A stretch of 24,202 bases of DNA from the IMG/VR virus record IMGVR_UViG_3300046674_000535, positions 1 through 24,202 of that record; one strand, given 5' to 3'. Position 1 is the stretch's first letter. Every line of letters starts with the position of its first letter. Source of the DNA: a virus. The notes beneath the pieces were generated by a model that made no database searches, was not told where the DNA came from, and saw nothing but the letters and a program-made list of their open reading frames with translations. The position numbers and the translations under genes were made by a program. Positions 1 through 7,290 of this stretch are shown one piece after another.

Positions 1-713
1 CGGTTGACCTCCTCCGGAGCGAGCATCCCGGTCGGGATCTGCTCGGTGGACGGCGAGTTGTGGAACGCGGCCCGGTACTCCGCCGTGGACCCGAGCAGCG
101 ACAACGCCTTCTCCGAGGAGATGACCCGCTCGGGGCGCGGCGCGCCAATGCTCTTCAGGTACTGGATCCACGCCAGCTCGTCGGTGACCGGGGTGGCCGC
201 ATCCGACTGGGACCACGGCACCGCGACCGCCGGCCGGTTCGCGGCCGGCACCTTCCAGTCGACGTCCAGGGCAACTCCGGGCAGGGACACCACACCGGTG
301 GACAACATCTGCCCGGCGGCGATCTCCATGGCGGCCTTCGTGGCCTCCACGTGCTGTTCGAGGTCGTCGTAGAGCAGGTCGAGGAACTCGCTGGTGTCCT
401 GGCCGCGGTCGACAGCGGACAGGATGATCTGGAGCTCGGAGAAGGGCAGTTCCTGGCCGACCCAGGGCAGCATGCCTTCGTTGATGACCTGCTCGGCACG
501 CCGCCTGGCGAGCGACGGGGCGGCTTCCCACGCGCGGAACTTCGCCGCGTTCACGCGCCGCTTGCTGCTCTTCGTACGGAACTTGACGTTGTCGATGTTG
601 CGTTCGGCAAACACCTCGCGGGTGAGGAGGTAGTCCTCCGGCGTGGTGATCGCGCGGATGAACGCCTGGATGTCCTCGGGGACGATCGCCTCAAGAAGCT
701 TCTCAAGTGCCAT
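1..713 (-). CDS. Major capsid protein, lambda gpE-like (3' part missing)
   Basis: Main head-shell protein of the phage. The minus strand is open from an ATG at 713 to the window edge, giving 237 residues; the C-terminus lies outside the window. The start has a strong GGAGGAG ribosome site about 6 bases upstream. The N-terminal stretch with LTREVFAERNID, and the later segment around ELPFSELQ and a Tyr-Asp-Asp-Leu-rich helix, resemble phage major capsid protein E family members (known family; assignment by eye). Context agrees: the gene lies 13 bases downstream of a gpD-like decoration protein and beyond a scaffold, portal and terminase on the same strand. It is probably cotranscribed with them as a late operon. 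Fairly sure of the family, less so of the exact fold subgroup. Confidence 0.85.
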   Translation of the reverse strand, partial: MALEKLLEAIVPEDIQAFIRAITTPEDYLLTREVFAERNIDNVKFRTKSSKRRVNAAKFRAWEAAPSLARRRAEQVINEGMLPWVGQELPFSELQIILSAVDRGQDTSEFLDLLYDDLEQHVEATKAAMEIAAGQMLSTGVVSLPGVALDVDWKVPAANRPAVAVPWSQSDAATPVTDELAWIQYLKSIGAPRPERVISSEKALSLLGSTAEYRAAFHNSPSTEQIPTGMLAPEEVN

Positions 714-726
714 GCGGGTCTCCTCC

Positions 727-1140
727 TTACCGGTAGTGGATGAACGCGGTCGTGTTCGCGGCGGCCGGGGGCGCGAACGTGACGGGCAGCTTCGACGCCT
801 GCACCTCGCCGCGCCACAGCAGCGCACCCGCGGTCTTCGCAGAGCCGGGAGTGAACGCAGTCTCGGCAACCAGGAAGCCGGCGAGGATCTGCGTACCGTC
901 ACTGGCCGCGGCGTTGTAGGGCGCGTACAGGCCGGACGCGGTGATCTTGCCGAGCGGGATGCCGGACTTGATGATGTGGCGGGGCTGGTTCTGCGTGCCC
1001 ACCGTGTAGTGAGTGCCTGCCGTCAACTTGCTGGTGTCGACGGTGATCGTCTGAGCTTCGTGGACGCCGTCCAGTGAAGCCAGCCATGTCCGGTCGTCGG
1101 AAACCGTCGTCGTGGTGGTGAGGACCTGGTAGTCGCTCAC
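727..1140 (-). CDS. Head decoration protein, lambda gpD-like
   Basis: Predicted 137-residue capsid-stabilising protein that would bind the outside of the expanded head. The sequence opens with a Thr-rich strand, continues through TVGTQNQPRHIIKSGIPLGKI, and has the turn LAGFLVAETAFTPG. This small beta-rich, Gly/Ala/Thr pattern is typical of the HDPD (gpD) family. A GTG start at 1140 is chosen because GAGGGAG sits about 5 bases upstream; the frame is open further upstream but without a better site. The stop (729-727) is 13 bases before the capsid start, so the two genes are one transcription unit, as in lambda. The 185 bases between this gene and the scaffold gene hold no ORF with a convincing start. 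Confidence 0.82.
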   Translation of the reverse strand: MSDYQVLTTTTTVSDDRTWLASLDGVHEAQTITVDTSKLTAGTHYTVGTQNQPRHIIKSGIPLGKITASGLYAPYNAAASDGTQILAGFLVAETAFTPGSAKTAGALLWRGEVQASKLPVTFAPPAAANTTAFIHYR

Positions 1141-1325
1141 GATGTCTCCCTCGTGGTGCGGATCGGGTTCCTCCCGCGCCCGGCGAGAGTTGCAGGGGGC
1201 GGTGTCCACGAGATGACGGCGGCCGAGCCGCGCCGGGGCGTGGTCCCTGATCAGCCCGACCGACTTCCGGAAGGGCGTCCACGATTGGAGGGGCGTGGTC
1301 CCACAGCCATGTCTCGTCGACGTGG

Positions 1326-2027
1326 TCAGTCGCTGATGAGACCTCGCCGCCGGGCCATTTCGAGCCCCGCCGCCCCGCGCCGGGGTGGAATGGCTCCGCG
1401 CTTCGGCGGGCCGCCGGCGGGAGATCCGCCGGGAGCTGGCGGCACGGTTTCCCGGGTAGCGCCGAACAACTCGGGGCGTCGTTCCTTGAGCTGCGCAGCG
1501 GCAGCGGCGACAGCCGCCTCGTCGGCGTCGGGTTGGTCGTGCAGGGCGCGATCGATCAGGAGGACCGCGTCATCGAAGTCGTCCCCCGTCGCGCCGAGTC
1601 CTCCGAGGGCACCGCGTCGGATGGCGGCGCGCTCCTTGGCCAGGACCTGCGCTTCGCGTGTCTCCGCTGACCTCAGTAGCTCCTCGGCGGCCTGCTCGCG
1701 GCGCTCGACCTCGGTCAGCGCGGCCTGCTCGGCGTCGCGCTTCGTGGTGATGAACTCAGTCAGCGCCTCGGAACTCTCAAACCCGAGATCGCCGAGGAGC
1801 TTCTTCACAGCGGCCCGACCGCCCTGGGTCTTCTCTCGGGCCAGCAGCCGCGAGAGGTCTTCCTGCGTGACGGCGCCGTTCGGGGCGCCGTCCTCGTCGC
1901 CGGGCTTGTTGGAGTCGTCGTCGGGCGAGGCCCCGAGGATCGGATAGATCGGCCGCCCATCACGGCGGTGCCCGACCGGTTCAAGCGGGTTGGGGAGCGA
2001 GGGGCGCGTCATGCGTGAACCATCCAC
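1326..2027 (-). CDS. Phage capsid scaffolding protein
   Basis: Predicted 233-residue internal assembly scaffold that guides procapsid formation and is then lost. Evidence is composition and position. A disordered acidic N-terminal third (PDDDSNKPGDEDG) is followed by a long charged coiled-coil region (about residues 55-135, rich in Ala, Glu, Arg). A Pro/Gly-rich linker and a basic tail (KRGAIPPRRGAAGLEMARRR) follow; basic C-terminal tails of scaffolds often contact the capsid shell (known of the class). The start at 2027 has GGAG 8 bases upstream; an internal ATG at 2012 has no good site. It lies just before the decoration and capsid genes, the standard scaffold position. No protease domain is visible, so a prohead protease, if any, lies elsewhere. 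Confidence 0.75.
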   Translation of the reverse strand: MDGSRMTRPSLPNPLEPVGHRRDGRPIYPILGASPDDDSNKPGDEDGAPNGAVTQEDLSRLLAREKTQGGRAAVKKLLGDLGFESSEALTEFITTKRDAEQAALTEVERREQAAEELLRSAETREAQVLAKERAAIRRGALGGLGATGDDFDDAVLLIDRALHDQPDADEAAVAAAAAQLKERRPELFGATRETVPPAPGGSPAGGPPKRGAIPPRRGAAGLEMARRRGLISD

Positions 2028-2126
2028 AGGTCTCCAGCGCCCCCGCGCCGTTGATCAGTTTAGCCGTTCCCGAACAACGAGCGAATCAATGATCGAAGTG
2101 GACTCCGGTACGGCTGGGACTGAACA

Positions 2127-2849
2127 ATGCCGCCCATGCCTTTTACGGATCTTGCCGTGCTCGCGGTGGCGGCTACTAAACACGCGCAGGGAACTTCGTG
2201 GGGGGATCTGGCCCTCAAGACCGTTCCGATCGCCGCGTTCACCACCGCCTTGCTCGCACCCGTCATGGCCGTGCTCACGGCTCAACGGCAAGAGCGGGGG
2301 AAGCGCCGGGCAGCCGATCTCGAAAAGCTCCAGCTGGCTGTTCTCGCCTTTCGCTCCCACCTCATCCATCACCGCTCCCGAGCCTCCGTTCGGGAACACT
2401 ATGACGAGGATTTCTTGCCCGACCTCGTGATCGAGAACTTCGTCGAGGAAGTGGTAAACAGCTCACTCAGCCAGGGGGATCGTCGGCAGGAAGCGATCCG
2501 GAGGGCGTTAGAACGGCTCGCAGGCGATAAGCGAGTGCGCATGGCAGAAGACATCGGGCTGGCCACCGCGAAACTCAAGAGCTCCAATGACCCTGACGAC
2601 CAGGTCAAACGGCAGGACGCGCGGTTGGGTTGGTTCCAGCAGAACTACCTGGAGCCGGGGATCGTGGACCTTTCGGGGGTCCTGGATATGCTCAGCCACA
2701 GGCCGAGCCGAAGCACTCGCCACGATGCGGCGCTGGAGGAGGTGGACAGCCTCCTGAAGGCCGTGGGCATCAAGCGGCTTGGCCTCAAGGGGAGGCACCA
2801 TCTTCCGGACGTAGCCTCCCTTCCCGACCCCGATCGCGCCTCTAGCTGA
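2127..2849 (+). CDS. Membrane-anchored helical protein of unknown function (cargo gene)
   Basis: A 240-residue protein on the plus strand, opposite to the flanking head genes, which suggests it is a moron-type cargo gene rather than a structural part. One clear hydrophobic segment (about residues 29-50, ALKTVPIAAFTTALLAPVMA) is followed by the basic stretch QRQERGKRR. This predicts an N-terminal membrane anchor with a cytoplasmic domain of roughly 190 residues. The rest is charged and predicted helical, with many Arg, Glu, Asp and few Cys. No enzyme motif is recognised. The ribosome site at 2127 is weak; an ATG at 2136 is an alternative start. It converges with the portal gene with only 24 bases between stops. 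Membrane anchoring would suit superinfection exclusion or an abortive-infection effector, but that is inference only. Confidence 0.65.
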   Translation: MPPMPFTDLAVLAVAATKHAQGTSWGDLALKTVPIAAFTTALLAPVMAVLTAQRQERGKRRAADLEKLQLAVLAFRSHLIHHRSRASVREHYDEDFLPDLVIENFVEEVVNSSLSQGDRRQEAIRRALERLAGDKRVRMAEDIGLATAKLKSSNDPDDQVKRQDARLGWFQQNYLEPGIVDLSGVLDMLSHRPSRSTRHDAALEEVDSLLKAVGIKRLGLKGRHHLPDVASLPDPDRASS

Positions 2850-2873
2850 CAGATCTAGTGGGGTCTACTGCGC

Positions 2874-4703
2874 CTACTCGGTCGAGCCACGGTCCGGAAG
2901 CAGCACCGATATGATCCCTTGGTCGGCCTCCGATAGACCGAGGTATTCCCGGACAGCGGCGTTGTCTCCGGTGGCGTCTGCGAGACGGGCTGCGGCTTCG
3001 AATCCTCGGGACTGGATTCGCTGAATCTCCTCTTGGGCATCGTCGATGGGGTATCCGGCGTCGATGAGCATCCGGACGCCGGTCTCTACGGACAGCACAG
3101 CGGCGCCTACACCCTTGACTACCTCGTCGAGGACTGCGGCTCGGTCGGTGGGGGTGTGCGGGCCCCACATCAGCCGTGCGGGCAATGACTCCCCTACGGG
3201 CCAGCCTTCGGCCTGTCCGGCTTGGTGGAGGCGCTGCACCATGCGCAGCAGCACGGCGTACTTGTGGTTACGGACCAGACGCATGGCGGCGACGAGAGAG
3301 TCGAGCGGGCCCAGTGCGAGCTGTAGTGCGTACCCGGAGGGGAGGGCGGTCGGGTCCAGAGTGCCGAGGCCTGCGGCGGTGAGGCGGCTGTTCGCTGCGA
3401 TCCGGTCGAGAATGTGGTCGACGCGGGCACGAAGTTCGGCAAGTTGAGACGACGTGTCGAGGACGTCCATGCGCCCGTTGTCATTGAGCTGCCACACCGT
3501 CCCGGCCCGGACCTTCACCGGCAGCGGCTGCCCGGTGGCGCGGTCGATGGGTAGCCGGGCCCCGGCCAGGCCGATGATCGGCGAGCCGGTGGTGGCCGAC
3601 GCGCCGGAACCGTCGGTGTCGGTCGCGGACAACTCGTCCAGGGCCTGAAGGACGGTGGCCACGGTCGGCTTCCCCCAGTGCTCTCCACTGGCAGGAATGC
3701 TGTTCGTGATGTGGACGACGGGTATGAAGTCCACCATCAGGTCGAGACTGTCGAGGACTTCGCCGTCCGAGCGGACCCTGTACCGGGCCTTGTGCATCGG
3801 CAAGTCGTACAGCAGGTCGGCGTGTGTGAGGTCGTCCAGGTCCCATTCCGCGTCGGTGAGGAAGCACGTCCACGGTGAGGGCCGGTTAGGCGCCCACGGG
3901 TAGGTGCGGGTGATGATGCCCGTGTCGGCGTTGCGTGCGTCGCCCTTCACCAGGATCGGGTCGCCGCTGTCGGTGTACAGGTACTCGCGTGCCGGGCTGC
4001 CGTCCTTCGCCGCGCCGCACCGACTGGCTGGATCGATCGGGCCGAGTTCGTAGGTGACGCGCCGAAGCCTCGTCTTGAGCCCGCGCCGTTTGTCCTCGGG
4101 CAGTTCCCACGCCAGGTGAACGCGTAGCGGGAACTCGGCTCCGTCCTGCTCGCCGTCCTCCGGCCACTCCGGGAAGTACAGGCCCGGATCCCAAGTACGC
4201 AGCAGGGCCCGGCCCTTCGCAGGTTCCCAGGCCAGGGTGTAGACGGCGTCGCCCAGCAGAATCGCGGTTCGCTCGGCCTGCTGAAGGCGCAGCGGCAGCA
4301 GTTCCTTCTCCGCCCAGGACCTCAGCTTGTCCTGTACGGCCAGCGCCGCAACTGCTTCGGCAGCCGGCTCGTCGTCAGTGTGCTCCGCGCCCGGGACACT
4401 GACGACCTGCTGGGAGCCGAGAAGGTAGCCGAGCGCCGTGTCGACCAGCTTGGAGGCGTCGCCGAGTTCCCTCCGCTCGACACCTGCATCGTCAGCGCCA
4501 GTCACGGCGGCGAACTGGCCAGCCTGGTTGGAGTCGTACGCGGCCAGGAGCCGGTAGGCGGCCAGGCGTCGCAGGTCCTCGTCCGGCACCCAGGAGCGGG
4601 TCAGTTCCGCCCAGGTGTTACGGCCCGGTCGGCGCGGGTCGGACATGGCTGGCTTGTAGTCCAGCCAGCTCCAGACGTCGGTGATCAGCTCGCGCAGGCC
4701 CAC
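2874..4703 (-). CDS. Phage portal protein
   Basis: A 609-residue protein predicted to form the dodecameric ring through which DNA enters and leaves the head. Position is right: downstream of the terminase and upstream of the scaffold and capsid on the same strand. Length fits large portals of actinobacteriophages. The segment around residues 330-480 (HWGKPTVATVLQALDELSAT, later PSGYALQLALGPL) and the C-terminal TPTDRAAVLDEVVKGVGA with an AQEEIQRIQ helix resemble SPP1 gp6-type portals (by eye). A GTG start at 4703 has GGAGG about 7 bases upstream. In most phages the portal directly follows the terminase; here a 2.3-kb plus-strand cassette separates them, so the portal must be read through antisense to that cassette or from its own promoter in 4704-4939. 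Confidence 0.9.
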   Translation of the reverse strand: MGLRELITDVWSWLDYKPAMSDPRRPGRNTWAELTRSWVPDEDLRRLAAYRLLAAYDSNQAGQFAAVTGADDAGVERRELGDASKLVDTALGYLLGSQQVVSVPGAEHTDDEPAAEAVAALAVQDKLRSWAEKELLPLRLQQAERTAILLGDAVYTLAWEPAKGRALLRTWDPGLYFPEWPEDGEQDGAEFPLRVHLAWELPEDKRRGLKTRLRRVTYELGPIDPASRCGAAKDGSPAREYLYTDSGDPILVKGDARNADTGIITRTYPWAPNRPSPWTCFLTDAEWDLDDLTHADLLYDLPMHKARYRVRSDGEVLDSLDLMVDFIPVVHITNSIPASGEHWGKPTVATVLQALDELSATDTDGSGASATTGSPIIGLAGARLPIDRATGQPLPVKVRAGTVWQLNDNGRMDVLDTSSQLAELRARVDHILDRIAANSRLTAAGLGTLDPTALPSGYALQLALGPLDSLVAAMRLVRNHKYAVLLRMVQRLHQAGQAEGWPVGESLPARLMWGPHTPTDRAAVLDEVVKGVGAAVLSVETGVRMLIDAGYPIDDAQEEIQRIQSRGFEAAARLADATGDNAAVREYLGLSEADQGIISVLLPDRGSTE

Positions 4704-4881
4704 AGTGCCCCTCCGGCAGTCGGCCCCGCGCCGCAGATAGCCACCCTACGTTCCCCACACCCACACCAAGAGTCATGCATAACGAATTAATAACGCAAGG
4801 CGGGAGTGGGTGAGAAGTTTCGCACCGCTTTCATCCGATATGAGCGGTTTAAATGCCACCACAGTTCCCGTGACCGGGTAA

Positions 4882-4907
4882 AGTCACCATCTCCAGTCAA
4901 GGTGACT
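4882..4907. promoter_or_regulatory. Inverted repeat upstream of the SRA-nuclease gene, probable operator
   Basis: AGTCACC at 4882-4888 and GGTGACT at 4901-4907 form a perfect 7-base inverted repeat with a 12-base spacer. A further half site GTGACC lies at 4870-4875. It sits 33 bases before the ATG at 4940, in the 236-base gap between the divergent portal and nuclease genes. A weaker repeat, ACCGCT at 4824-4829 with AGCGGT at 4843-4848, is in the same gap. A repressor binding here could control the nuclease gene; the protein is unknown. Confidence 0.4.
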
Positions 4908-4939
4908 GAGGTAGCCTTCACGGCATGGGAGGTGAGGAG

Positions 4940-5842
4940 ATGTCCGAGGATGAGCTGCAGATGGGCGAGGTAATAGCGCGGCATGATCTGCATGCCCGGT
5001 TCGGCGGTACCCCTCAAGGCGGTATCTCACCATCAACCCAAGCTCAGATGGTGATGGCCTTCGTCACCGAGCGGCCAAACCCAGATGACTTCACAGGGTG
5101 GGGGGAGGACGGAATCTTCCACTTCTCGGGCGCCGGCATTCACGGCAACCAGGAGATGACAAGGGGCAATCTGGCACTACTGCGCCACAAAGAGCAGGGT
5201 CGCGCGGTGCACCTGTTCCACCAACTCCCCAAGCAGGCGCACAAGCCCGGTCGGCTCTATCGCCACCTGGGCCGCTTCGAGGTCGACGCCGAGCAGCCGT
5301 ACTACATCGCGGACGCACCAGACGCGAGCGGCCACATGCGGAACGTGATCGTCTTCCGGCTGCGACCAGTAGGCGCTAGCGTGCCGGAAGGGCCGCGCTT
5401 GCCAGTCACTCCGCTTGCTGAAACACGCATCACCCAGGCACCCGAGATCACCGTTACCGGTGTGCGCCGACTGCCTCAGGAATCCCCAGACGGCATTGTC
5501 GGACGCCTGACCGCCGCTTATGCGAGCCACCTGCGCGGTCTCGGACGGGAGGCCGTCGGCGCACAAGTGCGGGTGAAGGGTGAGACCAGGATCGCCCGCG
5601 TCGATCTTCTGGACGCCACCAAGAACAGGCTCATCGAGGTGAAACACAACTCCACCCGGCAGTCAGTTCGAGGTGCGATCGGCGCCCTGATGGACTACCG
5701 GCGCTTTTTCCACCCGACGCCCACCCTCACGCTGCTCGTGCCCGCAGCACCGAGAGAAGACCTCCTCGACCTCTGCGCGTCCCTGTGCATTGAGGTCGTA
5801 TGGCCGACCCCTGAAGGAGGCTTCACATCCACCCATGACTAA
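4940..5842 (+). CDS. Putative modified-DNA restriction enzyme: SRA-like domain plus PD-(D/E)XK nuclease
   Basis: A 300-residue protein that appears to join a DNA-modification reader to a nuclease, as in type IV restriction. The N-terminal half (about residues 30-150) contains WGEDGIFHFSGAGIHGN, then EMTRGNLALLRH and a VHLF strand. This resembles the SRA/YDG pattern seen in ScoMcrA-like proteins of Streptomyces (known family; match by eye). The C-terminal part (about 190-290) has Asp222, then Glu233-Val-Lys235 in LIEVKHN, followed by a helix AIGALMDYRRFF and a strand TLLVPA: the PD-(D/E)XK core. The start at 4940 is preferred over 4925 because GGGAGGTG lies 7 bases upstream. On the plus strand inside the head-gene operon, it would most likely act in the host cytoplasm against incoming modified phage or plasmid DNA. 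Confidence 0.7.
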   Translation: MSEDELQMGEVIARHDLHARFGGTPQGGISPSTQAQMVMAFVTERPNPDDFTGWGEDGIFHFSGAGIHGNQEMTRGNLALLRHKEQGRAVHLFHQLPKQAHKPGRLYRHLGRFEVDAEQPYYIADAPDASGHMRNVIVFRLRPVGASVPEGPRLPVTPLAETRITQAPEITVTGVRRLPQESPDGIVGRLTAAYASHLRGLGREAVGAQVRVKGETRIARVDLLDATKNRLIEVKHNSTRQSVRGAIGALMDYRRFFHPTPTLTLLVPAAPREDLLDLCASLCIEVVWPTPEGGFTSTHD

Positions 5843-5967
5843 CGGCTGAGGCAGTACGCGCACTGCAATGCGCCGCCGCCTCAGCCGCCGTCTGGTTACC
5901 ACAGGGGTCCTAGTCGCTGTGAGTAACCGTGTGCCCATGTCCAGCAAAGAACAGGAGCTACTCCATT

Positions 5968-6144
5968 ATGTGCGAAAACAACGCCGCACCTGAAGTCACC
6001 AGTGGCCACGATGCCGCCGCGGCCCGGATGTACGGGCTCGCCCTGGTGGCCGGCGTACTGCTGATCGTCTTCGGGAACACCAGCCCGGTCGAGGCCACCG
6101 GGTTCGTTTCACCGTTCCTGGTGATGTTCGAGCAGCGCCGCTAG
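5968..6144 (+). CDS. Small single-span membrane protein
   Basis: A 58-residue ORF beginning MCENNAAPEV, with one hydrophobic segment (about residues 21-34, YGLALVAGVLLIVF) and a short tail ending in QRR. GGAG lies 11 bases upstream of the ATG, a little far. It is followed 7 bases after its stop by a perfect hairpin terminator, so it ends the transcription unit that starts with the SRA nuclease 125 bases before it. Small membrane proteins are common phage accessory products. No specific role can be given, and the ORF could be longer at its start (an open frame reaches 5929). Confidence 0.5.
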   Translation: MCENNAAPEVTSGHDAAAARMYGLALVAGVLLIVFGNTSPVEATGFVSPFLVMFEQRR

Positions 6145-6151
6145 CTTGACC

Positions 6152-6185
6152 GTGTCGGCTGCCCCACCCTCAGGGCAGCCGACAC
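6152..6185 (+). terminator. Strong hairpin terminator
   Basis: GTGTCGGCTGCCC at 6152-6164 pairs perfectly with GGGCAGCCGACAC at 6173-6185 across an 8-base loop: a 13-base GC-rich stem without a U tract, as is usual in high-GC actinomycetes. It follows the small membrane protein stop by 7 bases and would stop rightward transcription before the gene at 6348. Confidence 0.8.
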
Positions 6186-6347
6186 CACACCCCGACGGCT
6201 GGCTCGCGCAGGCCCGCGGTGCCCCTCCGGCCGTCGGCCACGCGCCGCCTACGAGACGTCTCTTGTACGTCGGATCTCCGCAGTTCACAGCGCCTTGGGA
6301 TCCGGAAATTCCGAGCAGCCTAAGGCTCCGGGGTCGAAGATTCCGTC

Positions 6348-7196
6348 ATGAACAACAACCTGCCGGATGATTGGTCCCCAGCGGACAATCCGTACTCGAT
6401 CGCGCTTTCGGAAGCGAGCTGGTGGCGTGCCACGGTCGCTTTGACCGTGGCACGCATGCACGGTGACGACGTCCCAGTCGGCTGGTTCAGCTCCCGGCAG
6501 ATCGACGCACGGACGCTGGTCGTCGCACTGCGCCAGCTCCTCGGCGCGGTAAAGCTCGAACGGATCGCCCTCACAGACCTCGGCATGGATCCCGCGGTGA
6601 TCAGCGCGCTCGATGATGCCGAGCAGGTCTTCCTTGACGCCCTGCCGAACATCAAGCACGTCCGCGACGGCCTCACTCACTTCGAGGACTGGGCCCGCGG
6701 CAGGGGCGGCGGGCCGCAGAAAGACGCCCGCAAGACCGCTGACCCTCGCGATGTAGCCCGCGACTTCTGGAGCTTCGGCTACGACCCGGCCGCCGACACC
6801 GTCACCATGGGGCCGTTCACCATCTCCGTCAGCGCGGCAGTCCCCGCCGCCAACGCACTGTTCGATGCGATCTACGCCGCGACACGCGCGGTCGACCAGC
6901 GGAGCACGGCCGAACTACGGGGCCAAGTTGTCCAGGCGCTGACCGACGCGACGATTTCCTGCACGCCCCCGCAGGGCCCGGTCCTCGTCTCGCAGGGCCA
7001 CGACATGCGGGTCTGGCTCTCCCTCAACCTCAGCAGCGTTCCGGACGCAGAACTCAAGGAACTGGCAGAGCGCGTTGCCAGGGTGATGGCTCACGCCGGG
7101 CTGCGACTAACGTCCTCCGCGTTTCCGGAAGCACAGGACATCGCTGCCCGCCTGGTCGCTGACGAGCCGCTGCGTGTGGAGAGGAACAGCCCGTAG
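6348..7196 (+). CDS. Protein of unknown function with a possible HEPN-like RX4H motif
   Basis: A 282-residue, mostly helical protein. I do not recognise the family with certainty. Residues 106-111 read Arg-Asp-Gly-Leu-Thr-His in a helix (HVRDGLTHFEDW), matching the RX4-6H signature of HEPN ribonucleases; the preceding helices would fit an all-alpha HEPN bundle. The C-terminal half (about 135-282) contains beta-like stretches (FTISVSAAVP, MRVWLSLNL) and is a separate domain. The ribosome site is weak. It is on the plus strand between a terminator and the convergent large terminase gene, in the same cargo cassette as the SRA nuclease. An RNase toxin or abortive-infection role is possible but unproven; the motif alone can arise by chance. 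Confidence 0.6.
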   Translation: MNNNLPDDWSPADNPYSIALSEASWWRATVALTVARMHGDDVPVGWFSSRQIDARTLVVALRQLLGAVKLERIALTDLGMDPAVISALDDAEQVFLDALPNIKHVRDGLTHFEDWARGRGGGPQKDARKTADPRDVARDFWSFGYDPAADTVTMGPFTISVSAAVPAANALFDAIYAATRAVDQRSTAELRGQVVQALTDATISCTPPQGPVLVSQGHDMRVWLSLNLSSVPDAELKELAERVARVMAHAGLRLTSSAFPEAQDIAARLVADEPLRVERNSP

Positions 7197-7224
7197 ATCG
7201 GCAAGTCCCCAGGCAGGCCACCGG

Positions 7225-7266
7225 GGGCCGTATCCACATGGGCCGTTTCCTCTTGGGGCCGTTTCC
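7225..7266. repeat. Three tandem copies of an 11-base motif
   Basis: GGGCCGTATCC at 7225-7235, GGGCCGTTTCC at 7240-7250 and GGGCCGTTTCC at 7256-7266 are direct repeats at 15- and 16-base steps. They lie in the 94-base gap between the convergent gene ending at 7196 and the large terminase ending at 7291. Regular spacing near 1.5 helical turns suggests a protein-binding array, but no function is known from sequence alone. Confidence 0.6.
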
Positions 7267-7290
7267 GGTCGAACGTCTGCCCTCGCCAGT

